A stretch of DNA of 64,000 bases from an uncultured Pseudovibrio sp. (GTDB lineage: Bacteria; Pseudomonadota; Alphaproteobacteria; Rhizobiales; Stappiaceae). The stretch lies in NCBI GenBank assembly GCA_947496145.1, contig CANMBS010000015.1, forward strand, positions 45,310 through 109,309, written 5' to 3'. The position numbers were made by a program, and so were the translations under genes. The notes beneath the pieces are model-generated. The model did not search any database. It had not been told where the DNA came from and saw only the letters and a program-made list of their open reading frames with translations. Positions 39,806 through 48,649 of this stretch are shown here, piece after piece. Position 1 is the first letter of the stretch; the number at the start of each line of letters is the position of its first letter.

Positions 39806-41469
39806 CAAAACCCCGCAGTTTTTTTGGTTTTTCGCTGGATTTCTGGTCGGTTACGACACTTGTCGTAATCGCCGTTCTGGCCATTCTCCTGATCCTGCCA
39901 ATCGCAAGTGTGTTCCTTGTCAGTTTCTTTGACCCGGAGACAGGGCGGTTCACACTTGAAAACTACGTTCAGGTGTTTACGCGCAACTATTACATCAAGG
40001 GGCTTTATAACTCTCTGTTTGTTGGTTTCGCAGGTACTCTTGGGGCGTGCCTTCTTGGTGTGCCGCTGGCCTATTTTACAGCGCGCTTTGAAATTCGGGG
40101 GAAGACCTTCATTTCAACGCTGGCTATTCTGGTGCTCGTTTCCCCGCCATTCATCGGTGCATATGCATGGATCATGATGTTTGGTGCAAACGGTATGATC
40201 ACCAACTTCTTCAAGGCCATCGGCATCGCCACACCGACCATCTACGGCGCAAAAGGGATCATTTTGGTGTACTCACTGAAGTTCTTCCCGTTTGTCTTCC
40301 TGATGACAAAAACAGCTCTGGCCTCCGTCAACAAGTCCTTTGAGGATGCTGCGGAAAACCTTGGCTGTAACGCGGTTGAGCGCTTCTTTAAGGTAACTTT
40401 GCCACTGGTGTTCCCTGCGGTAAGTACCGGTGCAATCATCTGTTTCGTTCTGTCCATCGCAGAGTTTGGTACGCCTGCAATTCTGGGCCGTGGTTTCAGA
40501 ACACTTTCAACCATCGCTTACTCAGCCTACACATCTGAGCTGGGCGGTACGCCAAAAATGGCTGTGACTGTTTCGCTTGTGATGATGGCAATCTCTATCT
40601 TCGCCCTCATTATTCAGCGTCACATTCTGTCCAAGCGCCGCTATGCGTCTTCCCTGACCAACCGCCCTGTTATCTTTAAGCTGACGGGCTGGAAGAACAT
40701 TGCAGCACACGCCTTCTGCCTGGGCGTTGTGATCATTGCCATGCTGCCGACTCTGGTGGTTATGTACACATCCTTCCTTGAAACAAAGGGTCCTGTGTTC
40801 ACCGGTGCGTTTGGTTTGTCCAGCTATGTTCGTGTGCTGTGGTATGCGCCTGAAGCGATCTTCAACAGCTTCAGATTTGCACTTGCTGCGGTTGTCATGA
40901 TTGCGATCTTCTCTGGTCTGATTTCCTATCTGATCGTTCGCAGAGAAAACGCTGTGTCTGGCGTGATTGATGTGCTGATGATGGTGCCGTATCTGGTTCC
41001 CGGTGTTGTTATGGCAATCGGTTATGTCACAACCTTCAGAACCGGCTGGTTCGATTTGAGCGGGACAGGTCTGATCATCATCATGATCCTGTTTATCCGG
41101 CGTCTGCCCTATGGCGTTCGGTCAACAACAACCAATCTGAGGCAAGTCAAACCTTCGCTGGAAGAAGCCGCCATCAATCTTGGCTGTTCTCCTCTGAAAG
41201 CCTTTGTCACGGTCACCGTTCCCCTGATTATGCCGGGTCTGATTGTCGGATCACTCATGAGCTTCATCACAGCGATCAATGAGTTGTCTTCCACACTGAT
41301 CCTGTATGTCTCAGGAACTGTCACCATGCCGGTTCAGATCTACGTTTCCGTATTGGATGGTGAGTTTGGTGTCGCCGCTGCCCTGTCGACCATTCTTCTG
41401 GTCTGCTCCGGTATCTGTGTCTACGCCGTGTTCAAGCTCGCAGATGATAAGGAATCTTCGTTCCTCTGA
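39793..41469 (+). CDS. Fused double-domain ABC permease (AfuB/FbpB type)
   Basis: 558 residues with about 12 membrane helices and two binding-protein-dependent transport EAA loops, EDAAENLGCNAVERFFKVTLP and EEAAINLGCSPLKAFVTVTVP in order, each contacting one ATPase. This is two permease domains fused into one chain, as in FbpB, AfuB and ThiP. The gene overlaps the ATPase gene by 13 bp. Confidence 0.9.
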   Translation: MRALAKPRSFFGFSLDFWSVTTLVVIAVLAILLILPIASVFLVSFFDPETGRFTLENYVQVFTRNYYIKGLYNSLFVGFAGTLGACLLGVPLAYFTARFEIRGKTFISTLAILVLVSPPFIGAYAWIMMFGANGMITNFFKAIGIATPTIYGAKGIILVYSLKFFPFVFLMTKTALASVNKSFEDAAENLGCNAVERFFKVTLPLVFPAVSTGAIICFVLSIAEFGTPAILGRGFRTLSTIAYSAYTSELGGTPKMAVTVSLVMMAISIFALIIQRHILSKRRYASSLTNRPVIFKLTGWKNIAAHAFCLGVVIIAMLPTLVVMYTSFLETKGPVFTGAFGLSSYVRVLWYAPEAIFNSFRFALAAVVMIAIFSGLISYLIVRRENAVSGVIDVLMMVPYLVPGVVMAIGYVTTFRTGWFDLSGTGLIIIMILFIRRLPYGVRSTTTNLRQVKPSLEEAAINLGCSPLKAFVTVTVPLIMPGLIVGSLMSFITAINELSSTLILYVSGTVTMPVQIYVSVLDGEFGVAAALSTILLVCSGICVYAVFKLADDKESSFL

Positions 41470-41505
41470 TCATTGTTCTGAAACGACATTAACGAAAAGA
41501 AGAAA

Positions 41506-42453
41506 ATGAAAATCTCATCGCTCACACTCCCCAAATACCGCGATTTAAGTGCGCCAGGCGATGACATATCCCTGATACTTCCCGGCCTCATTGGTGTCTT
41601 TGATGGCGCAACGTCAGCACCCATTGCTGGCGAGAGCCCGGGAAGAATAGCTGCGGCGGCGGCAGCATCTGCTGTTGCCGGGCTCACGACCTCCGGAGAA
41701 ATCTTCGATATGGAGACCGGAGCCATTTGCGAAGCCATTCGGGAACGGATGGCCCGGAACAGTTGCCATATTCCCTCTGAGATCAATCTGGCAACGACGA
41801 TGGCCGCTGTCGCCTTTGACAAAAGTGAATTGCGCCTCATGGTCATTGGTGACAGCGGCATTCGCGTCAATGGAAATCAGGTCTATTGTCATCTGAAAAA
41901 GATTGATGACGTTTCTACGGAAGCACGTATCGCCGCCTTCAATATTCTTTCCGGGAAGTATGAAGGAACTGACGAAATTGAGATGCTGACGCGCCGGGTT
42001 GCCTTTATGGGACTGGAACAGGCGCGTACTGACGGCATTTTATCTTTGCAAGAGGCGGATCAGGTTCTGGCAACGCTTGACGGGGCAGGCATCGCTCAGG
42101 CTGACCGCAAAACCGTAGAAGGATATCTGCTGGCTGGCCTGAAGAACCAGAAAAACATAGCCAACAGGAACGATGTGCCGCTTGGCTATTCTGTTCTTAA
42201 CAGAGACCTGATCATGCATGATGATATCATCGATGTCAGACTGCCACGTGATGAGGTTCGGACTCTGGAGATTTTCTCCGACGGCTACTTCTCTATGCCA
42301 GAGGACGAAATCACGATTGCTGCCTGGGAACGCGAGTTCAAAGCCGCAGAAGATCGGGACTTCAGCAAGACCAGTGAGTTCAAGAGCATTAAAGGTTCGA
42401 CATCGCGCGAGTTCGCCGATGACCGTTCTTTGATTGTCGCCACCCTGCACTAG
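41506..42453 (+). CDS. PP2C-fold (PPM) phosphatase in a transporter operon
   Basis: 315 residues. Metal-binding motifs of the PPM/PP2C family are recognisable: GVFDGATS at residues 29-36, VIGDSGIRVNG near 107-117, IFSDGYFS near 261-268 and a final FADDRSLIV. A helical insert of roughly 80 residues in the middle (LSLQEADQVLATLDGAG region) is unusual. PP2C enzymes normally dephosphorylate phosphoproteins, but in this operon, between an AfuABC-like importer and a phosphohexomutase, a small-molecule sugar-phosphate substrate or regulation of the transporter are alternatives. No kinase partner is present in the window. Confidence 0.75.
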   Translation: MKISSLTLPKYRDLSAPGDDISLILPGLIGVFDGATSAPIAGESPGRIAAAAAASAVAGLTTSGEIFDMETGAICEAIRERMARNSCHIPSEINLATTMAAVAFDKSELRLMVIGDSGIRVNGNQVYCHLKKIDDVSTEARIAAFNILSGKYEGTDEIEMLTRRVAFMGLEQARTDGILSLQEADQVLATLDGAGIAQADRKTVEGYLLAGLKNQKNIANRNDVPLGYSVLNRDLIMHDDIIDVRLPRDEVRTLEIFSDGYFSMPEDEITIAAWEREFKAAEDRDFSKTSEFKSIKGSTSREFADDRSLIVATLH

Positions 42454-42548
42454 GGTGGCGCATCAAGCCCCGTGTGGTGTCTCTGACACGAATTCAAATT
42501 AAATTTCAATGAGTTGAAAAGAACCGCTGAGGTTCTCACAGGAGAATT

Positions 42549-44069
42549 ATGTCTATGAAACCGGTTTTTCAGCTTAAGCCTAACACTCTGGCCTATGAAA
42601 TGATGCCGCTGGTCAAGCCCACCGGTTTTCGTGAATATGATGCACGCTGGCTCTTTGAAAAGGAAATCAACCTGAAGGGCATTCAGGCGCTGGGTGAAGG
42701 GCTTGGCACGCTCATTCATGAACTGGGTGTCCGCCCTGAGATTGTGACAGGCCATGATTTTCGCGGCTATTCCGCATCCATCAAAATGGCGCTGATCACG
42801 GGGCTTATGTCCGCAGGCATTAAAGTGCATAATATCGGACTTGCCATGTCTCCAATGGCATATTTCGCGCAGTTTGATCTTGATGTGCCATGCGTTGCCA
42901 TGGTCACGGCCTCCCATAATGATAATGGATGGACCGGAGTGAAAATGGGCGCGCACCGCCCGCTTACCTTTGGGCCGGAAGAGATGGGACGCCTGAGGGA
43001 TATTGTTCTGGAAGGCGAAAGCAATCTGCGTGATGGCGGGGCCTATCAGTATCATCCTGATCTGGCAGAGCGTTACAGCGCAGACCTCACAGACCGGCCA
43101 AAGCTGAAGCGGCCTATAAGAGCGGTGGTGGCCTGTGGCAACGGAACGGCAGGTGCATTCGCACCGCAGATTCTGGAAAGGCTGGGCGTTGAGGTCATTC
43201 CGCTGGATTGTGAACTGGACCACACCTTCCCCAACTACAACCCGAACCCGGAAGACATGAAGATGCTTCACGCCATCCGCGACAAGGTGCTGGAAACAGG
43301 AGCGGAAGTGGGACTTGGATTTGACGGTGACGGTGATCGTTGCGGTGTGGTTGATAATGAGGGCGAGGAGATCTTTGCAGACAAAGTGGGCGTTATGCTT
43401 GCCCGCGATATCTCCGCGCTCCACCCAAACTGCCAGTTTGTCGTGGATGTTAAATCAACCGGGCTTTATCACAGAGATCCGGTGCTGAAAGCCAATGGAG
43501 CGAAAACGGACTATTACAAAACCGGTCATTCCTACATCAAGCGCCGGGTAAAGGAGCTTGAGGCGCTGGCGGGCTTTGAAAAGTCAGGCCACTACTTCTT
43601 CAACGCTCCTATCGGGCGTGGGTATGACGACGGTCTGGTTTCTGCGATTGCCGTGCTTGATATGCTGGACCGCAATCCGGATAAAACCATGTCTGATTTG
43701 CGTCAGGACCTGCCGAAAACATGGGGCTCGCCAACCATGGCAGCCAAATGTGCCGATGAAGTCAAATACGATGTGGTTGATCGGGTTACTGCACGTTTTG
43801 AGAGAATGCATGACGCTGGTGAACAGGTGGGCGGACACAGGATTGCTTCTTTAACCACAGTGAACGGCGTTCGTGTGGTGTGCGAAGATGGAACCTGGGG
43901 CCTCGTCCGCGCATCCTCAAACAAACCGGAACTGGTTGTGGTGGTAGAAAGCCCGGTATCCGAGCAACGTCTTCATGACATGTTCAGAGCACTAGACGCA
44001 ATCCTGCATGAAAACGCTGAGGTTGGCGGCTACAATCAGGTTTTGAAGGGTATGAGTAATTCAGGCTGA
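42549..44069 (+). CDS. Phosphomannomutase/phosphoglucomutase family enzyme
   Basis: 506 residues with the four alpha-D-phosphohexomutase motifs: the phosphoserine loop TASHNDNGWTG, metal-binding GFDGDGDR, sugar-binding FEKSGHYFFN and the C-terminal phosphate-binding RASSNKPELVVVVES. It interconverts hexose 1- and 6-phosphates; mannose versus glucose preference is not decided by the motif (a KSG rather than MSG). AGGAG lies 5 bases before the ATG at 42549. It closes the operon that begins with the solute-binding protein, consistent with processing of an imported hexose phosphate. Confidence 0.88.
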   Translation: MSMKPVFQLKPNTLAYEMMPLVKPTGFREYDARWLFEKEINLKGIQALGEGLGTLIHELGVRPEIVTGHDFRGYSASIKMALITGLMSAGIKVHNIGLAMSPMAYFAQFDLDVPCVAMVTASHNDNGWTGVKMGAHRPLTFGPEEMGRLRDIVLEGESNLRDGGAYQYHPDLAERYSADLTDRPKLKRPIRAVVACGNGTAGAFAPQILERLGVEVIPLDCELDHTFPNYNPNPEDMKMLHAIRDKVLETGAEVGLGFDGDGDRCGVVDNEGEEIFADKVGVMLARDISALHPNCQFVVDVKSTGLYHRDPVLKANGAKTDYYKTGHSYIKRRVKELEALAGFEKSGHYFFNAPIGRGYDDGLVSAIAVLDMLDRNPDKTMSDLRQDLPKTWGSPTMAAKCADEVKYDVVDRVTARFERMHDAGEQVGGHRIASLTTVNGVRVVCEDGTWGLVRASSNKPELVVVVESPVSEQRLHDMFRALDAILHENAEVGGYNQVLKGMSNSG

Positions 44070-44109
44070 TACAAATACATTTCAGGAAGTCGGGCAGGTT
44101 TGACGATTT

Positions 44110-44576
44110 AACCTGAATTTAGCCGCGTTAGTTTTCTCCAGTCGCATTTTAGGGAGCAAGCCTGGCTGATTGCTTCCATTGTGAAAAAGCGTTGAGGCGC
44201 TGGATGTGAATTCTCAGCTCGATTGTTTAAGCCCTTATAGCTGAGATGCCCGACAGCCAGTATCACTTTGCATTTTACCGCCCCCATAAGAGCCGGGTTT
44301 GTCGGTAACCATTCTGATCATCCCCCATCAAGATAGCAGATATCTGAGCTGCTTGCTCTTTCGCGTCGCAGTTGGCGTGTGTAAGCTGAGCTGAACCTGA
44401 TCCCTCACTTGCGGATGGTTTTCACAGGGCAGAGCAATGTCGCGCTCCGGCAGCCTCTCTTCGACCTGGCGCAGGCTGAGGGAGACGTGGTGATAGCGCC
44501 GAGCAACAGGGGAGATCATCTGTGATGGGAAACGGTGTCGTTTGTAACTGATCGGAGCACAAGTCATGTTGCCCAA
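44110..44576 (-). pseudogene. IS6-family transposase remnant with the catalytic core deleted
   Basis: Minus-strand reading gives SYKRHRFPSQMI and SLSLRQVEERLPERDIAL, the IS6 N-terminal block. After a large internal loss it resumes as VTDKPGSYGGGKM and, shifted in frame, KGLNNRAENSH, which is the distinctive C-terminal motif. The DDE centre is missing and there are frameshifts, so it is inactive. Together with the remnant at 34440-34654 it brackets the ROK repressor/ABC transporter segment. Confidence 0.8.
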
Positions 44577-45186
44577 CTACCAGTCGAAACCGGAGCCATA
44601 GTCAACTTGATTACACCTTGTCCTGCTGCACAAGACCCGTTTTGGCCGCAACATCTTCGTGACCAGCAACAACAACACCTGCGCAGCGTTCTCTGGCATC
44701 AAGTTCAATCTGTTCCTGCCGAGCAGACTGGCAAGCGGCATTGCGGCGACTCTTCTCACATCCCGTTTGGGGGCCACCCGTCCATCCATCGCGCCGGGTC
44801 GGGAGCCGGAGAGTGTGACAATGGTCGTGACCCGGTTCGCTCAAAGGTAAATGTAGCTCAGATGTGCAACTGGCAGCGTTTTCCGGTTGCACGAGGGAAA
44901 AGCGTAAAAAACGCAAAGCAACGCACAAAAGAACGCAAGCCAATAGAACAGAAAATTGCATTCAAAAATGAACCTGAAGCCAAGTCACATGTGAAGGAAA
45001 AACATTGTATTTCGAAACACTGCCTCATGTGCTTTGCAACCAGCTTTGAGTCTCAGGGCGTTTCTGAAAAAGACCTGCAATCTGTAAAAACTGCCAAGGG
45101 GCGGCCATCTCACTGCCCCTTCTTCGGCAAGAGTTCTCAATAAACTCAGTCCTCATAAAGGGCACATGCATCGGGAGGAAGTATGC
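44577..45186. other. Non-coding or decayed sequence upstream of rhaB
   Basis: About 600 bp without a gene I can support. Frames on both strands are open for 60-200 codons, but none shows a recognisable domain or a good ribosome site, and the composition is uneven. It may be a former gene damaged by the neighbouring IS6 insertion. GGGAGG at 45174-45179 belongs to rhaB. Confidence 0.4.
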
Positions 45187-46650
45187 ATGTTAAAGCAATT
45201 AGTTACAGTTGATCTGGGAGCATCCGGCGGGCGTGTTATTCTCGGCAGTTATGATGGACAGAAGATCAGCCTGAAAGAAGTGCACCGGTTTGACGGCTAC
45301 CATCTGGTCTCCGGTGAACACTGTGAATGGGACATTGACCAGATACATCATGAAATCTGTTATGGTATTGACCTTATTATAGATTCCGGGGTGATACCGG
45401 ACGGAATCGGCATTGATACCTGGGGCGTGGACTTTGTGCTAACTGATGCAGACGGCAACCGGTTAGGGAAAGCTGTCTCCTACCGCGACGCCCGTACCGC
45501 TGGTGTGATGGAAGAAACTATCGATAAGCTGGGAGAGGATTTTATTTACTCTGCAACCGGCGTCCAGTTTATGCCGTTCAATACAATTTATCAGCTTAAG
45601 TCCCTGGTGGATTCTGATCCAGAGTGGTTGGGTGACGTATCTAAGCTGCATTTCATTCCAGACTATCTGGGGTATCTTCTGACGGGAAAGGAAAATTGCG
45701 AATATACTTTTGCAACAACATCACAACTACTTAACTGCACGACCAGATCATGGGATGAAAATCTTATTGACGCGCTGGAACTTCCGCAGCACTGGTTCAT
45801 GCCCGTCTCAAAACCGAACCACATTATCGGGAATTACGAAGTCAAAGGCCATTCTATTCCGGTTATCTCAGTAGCGAGCCACGATACAGCAGCAGCCGTT
45901 GCAGCCGTTCCCATGAGCACACCAGATGCTGCGTTTATCAGCTCGGGAACATGGTCAGTCATTGGTGTTGAGGAACCTGAAGCTCTCACCTCAGAAGCTG
46001 CCCGTGTCCTGAATATTGCAAATGAAGGCGGTGTCGAAAACTTTAGAGTTCTCAAGAACGTATCGGGTCTTTGGTTTCTTCAGAAACTTCGGGAGGAACT
46101 CGGAATTGCGAGCTTTTCTGAGCTTGTGCAACTGGCAGAAGCTGCACCAGCCTTCCAGTGTTTTGTAGACACAAATGAAGCACGCTTTCTCAATCCGGCA
46201 TCCATGACTGATGAAATTAAAGCCTATTGCCATGAGACAGAGCAAGAACTGCCACAAACGACCGGGGAACTGGCACGAGCGCTTTTCGAAAGCCTGGCAG
46301 TGCTTTACCGGATAGTGATCAATGACTTAGCGTCTCTGCGGCAACGCCCGATCCCTGTCATTCATATGGTTGGCGGAGGAAGCCAGAATCTGTTCCTCAA
46401 TCAGCTATGTGCAGATGCCTGCGAAATTCCCGTGATCACTGGTCCGGTTGAAGCTTCTGCTACGGGTAACCTGATTTGTCAGCTCATTGCACTGGGCGCA
46501 GTAGAAGACCTTTCAGCAGGTCGCAGGCTTATCTCGCAAAGCTTCCCCTGCACCCGTTTCTCACCTGATCCTGCTAATCAGTTTGATGCATATCTAGCTC
46601 GCGTAAGAAAAATTCTGAACAACAATAAAGACTTAGGGAGTGACCAATGA
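45187..46650 (+). CDS. rhaB: Rhamnulokinase
   Basis: 487 residues of the FGGY carbohydrate-kinase family. The opening LVTVDLGASGGRVILGSY is the RhaB phosphate-1 motif, followed by GIGIDTWGVDFVL, the catalytic ASHDTAAAVAAVP, a SSGTWSVIG loop and MVGGGSQN. The start is the ATG at 45187, with GGAGG 7-12 bases upstream; an ATG at 45166 would include that site. It phosphorylates L-rhamnulose. The ATGA overlap with the following rhaA remnant shows an original rhaBA operon, but isomerase activity has been lost here. Confidence 0.9.
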   Translation: MLKQLVTVDLGASGGRVILGSYDGQKISLKEVHRFDGYHLVSGEHCEWDIDQIHHEICYGIDLIIDSGVIPDGIGIDTWGVDFVLTDADGNRLGKAVSYRDARTAGVMEETIDKLGEDFIYSATGVQFMPFNTIYQLKSLVDSDPEWLGDVSKLHFIPDYLGYLLTGKENCEYTFATTSQLLNCTTRSWDENLIDALELPQHWFMPVSKPNHIIGNYEVKGHSIPVISVASHDTAAAVAAVPMSTPDAAFISSGTWSVIGVEEPEALTSEAARVLNIANEGGVENFRVLKNVSGLWFLQKLREELGIASFSELVQLAEAAPAFQCFVDTNEARFLNPASMTDEIKAYCHETEQELPQTTGELARALFESLAVLYRIVINDLASLRQRPIPVIHMVGGGSQNLFLNQLCADACEIPVITGPVEASATGNLICQLIALGAVEDLSAGRRLISQSFPCTRFSPDPANQFDAYLARVRKILNNNKDLGSDQ

Positions 46651-47054
46651 CCCTTAACAAACAGGCATTGAAGACGCCTTTGCAATTGCGAAGGATCGCT
46701 ACAAAGAACTGACGTGGATGTAGATGCGGCGATAAAAGCGGCAGATAAAACGCCCATTTCCCTGCATTGCTGGCAGGTCGATGACGTTGCAGACTTTGAA
46801 AACCCTGAAGGCGAACTTTCCGTGGTATTCAGGTTATAGGAAGTTATCCGGTCAAGGTCAGAAATCTAGCGGAACTAAGAGCTGACCAGAACTTTTTTGA
46901 CGCCTCTGTGAACCGGATTGGTGCATGAGTAATCGGCACCCGCAACATGCGCAAAGCCATGCTGAAAGCGCTCCTTGAGCCAACTAACCTGCTGACAGAA
47001 GACGAATTTTCAGACGACAACACCAAACGACATTTTAGACCTTGTATGAGTTAG
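46647..47054 (+). pseudogene. rhaA: Rhamnose isomerase remnant with a large internal deletion
   Basis: The start overlaps the rhaB stop as ATGA. In shifting frames the translation gives [30 protein letters not shown] and GSYPVKVRNLAELRAD, which match the N-terminus of RhaA. It then jumps directly to NFFDASVNRIGA and [18 protein letters not shown], which match the C-terminal region. Roughly 200 codons including the metal site are gone, and there are several frameshifts and a stop. The gene cannot make an isomerase. Confidence 0.85.
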
Positions 47055-47083
47055 TCAAGTCGCGGGAGACTACTGGCCCCTAG

Positions 47084-47123
47084 GGAGTTGCCCTCTCAGA
47101 TCAATGAGATGGAGGGCAACTCC
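47084..47123. repeat. Perfect 12-bp inverted repeat after rhaA
   Basis: GGAGTTGCCCTC and GAGGGCAACTCC flank a 16-base loop. No T-run follows, so it is either a decayed terminator of the former rha operon or an insertion-sequence end. Confidence 0.6.
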
Positions 47124-47277
47124 TATGAATACTCAAGGCGTTTGCATAAGTTGGGAACTGAGCGTAAGCCAGTGCACCATCGAGGGCAGGTGTTACGTTT
47201 ACATGCTGCAATGATCGCAGAATAAACCATCGACAGCTAAGGCTGCTGTGGGTCTGCTTGTCCCCTCGCTCAGGGGA

Positions 47278-48213
47278 TTAAACCTCCGAAGTACCTTTTG
47301 AAGCAGCCAGAATGTATTGCAGGACAAGATTGTCGCGGCGTTTGGCGAGGTCTGCCATGGTTTCATCACCAATTGCGTCGCGAACGCCTGTTTCCAAAGT
47401 GTCGACAACTTCAGGGGACAGATGCGGATCACCAAGGTCGTCCCACCAGCTTTGGAACGGGCCGCCAAGATGATCACAGAATGCACGGATTCCCCCTGAA
47501 CCTCCGCCCAGATGCAGAAGAGTGTTTGGTCCCAGTGCAGCCCATCGCAGACCGGGACCATAAGCAACGGCCTTGTCGATATCCTCGACGCTGGCAACGC
47601 CCTCCATTGCAAGATGGATGGTCTCCCGCCAAATAGCTGCTTGCAAACGGTTTGCTATATGACCCGGTATTTCCTTGTTCAAACGAACACACACCTTGCC
47701 AATGCCCTCATAGAAACTGGTGGCATCAGCAAGCACGCTTGGGTCTGTTTTTTCATTATCCATAAGTTCCACCAAAGGGATCAGGTGAGGCGGATTGAAC
47801 GGATGTGCCAGAATGAAGCGACCGGGGTTATCAAAACCGGCTTGCATTTCGGACAATTTAAGCCCGGACGTGGAGCTGCCAATAATGGCGTTCTCTTTCA
47901 GGTTTGGCTCGATCTGTTTGTAGAGGTCATGCTTGATATCCAGTCTTTCCGGCACACTTTCCTGAATAAAATCGGCATCTGAAACCGCCTCAACCGGATC
48001 GGCGGTAAAATGCATCTTGGATGTATCTCCGGTACATGCCCACCCCAGAGCCGACAGAGTACCGGCAGACTCCTGCACCAGTTTTGTTACTCTGGCCATA
48101 GTATCTGGTGCGGGATCATACACTGCCACTTCCCGGCCCGTTGCCGCAAACAGCGCGGCCCAACTCATGCCAATCGTTCCAGCACCAAGTATGGCCGTTC
48201 TAGGGTTTTCCAT
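47278..48213 (-). CDS. 3-hydroxyacyl-CoA dehydrogenase-family NAD-dependent enzyme (gulonate/carnitine dehydrogenase-like)
   Basis: 311 residues with an N-terminal NAD loop, ILGAGTIGMSWAALFA, then QESVPERLDIK, the catalytic HPFNPPHLIPLVE, and NRLQAAIWRE...EGVASVEDIDKAV in the C-terminal helical domain. The single-domain length and the GPGLRWAALGPN / LHLGGGSGG segment are typical of lambda-crystallin-like L-gulonate 3-dehydrogenase and L-carnitine dehydrogenase rather than fatty-acid beta-oxidation. It oxidises a 3-hydroxy acid; the substrate is open. No coupled catabolic genes are adjacent; it faces the rha remnant. Confidence 0.8.
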   Translation of the reverse strand: MENPRTAILGAGTIGMSWAALFAATGREVAVYDPAPDTMARVTKLVQESAGTLSALGWACTGDTSKMHFTADPVEAVSDADFIQESVPERLDIKHDLYKQIEPNLKENAIIGSSTSGLKLSEMQAGFDNPGRFILAHPFNPPHLIPLVELMDNEKTDPSVLADATSFYEGIGKVCVRLNKEIPGHIANRLQAAIWRETIHLAMEGVASVEDIDKAVAYGPGLRWAALGPNTLLHLGGGSGGIRAFCDHLGGPFQSWWDDLGDPHLSPEVVDTLETGVRDAIGDETMADLAKRRDNLVLQYILAASKGTSEV

Positions 48214-48649
48214 GGGGAGTTTCCTTGTGATATCAACGTAAACGACATTTCAAAAGCCTGTGCGGTGCTGACAGCGATATTCGAAAGTACGTTTCAGAAA
48301 GATCGCAATAAATTTGTTTTCAGGATCAAGCGAAAGTAATCTTCCACTCCCGATCCGTTTTCAAACCGTGAGGCAGCAGCACTATATGGCCTAGTATAAA
48401 TCCCGTATCCCGTAATGATTGGCAAGTGGTTTTGCCGCATTAAACGCGGGGTTTCAGGAGTTCAATTCTGCCAGAGTATTGCGAGTTGTGTTTATGCGCT
48501 CCAATACTTTTGACCTTTGCAAAGCATCCCTCGGGATGTCACTGACCCTTTACCTTAGGGCATAATGACTGATGGGTTCAAATACGTATTGTCAAATTGG
48601 GGTGTTCTTGGTTGCCTCTAGGTGTTTTCTGGGAGGCAGGTCATTAAGT
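48214..48649. other. Intergenic region upstream of the tetrathionate genes
   Basis: About 435 bp with no supportable gene; an upstream extension of the ttrS frame to 48572 is not preferred. It must contain promoters for the minus-strand dehydrogenase and for ttrS, but I see no clear regulator site. GGGAGG at 48631-48636 lies 13 bases before the ttrS ATG. Confidence 0.4.

Noticed and set aside
42450..43424. Minus-strand open frame of 324 codons
   Set aside because: Antisense to the phosphohexomutase gene, whose four catalytic motifs are intact.
44535..45143. Plus-strand open frame of about 200 codons upstream of rhaB
   Set aside because: It runs across the decayed IS6 gene on the other strand, has erratic composition, and no domain is recognisable.
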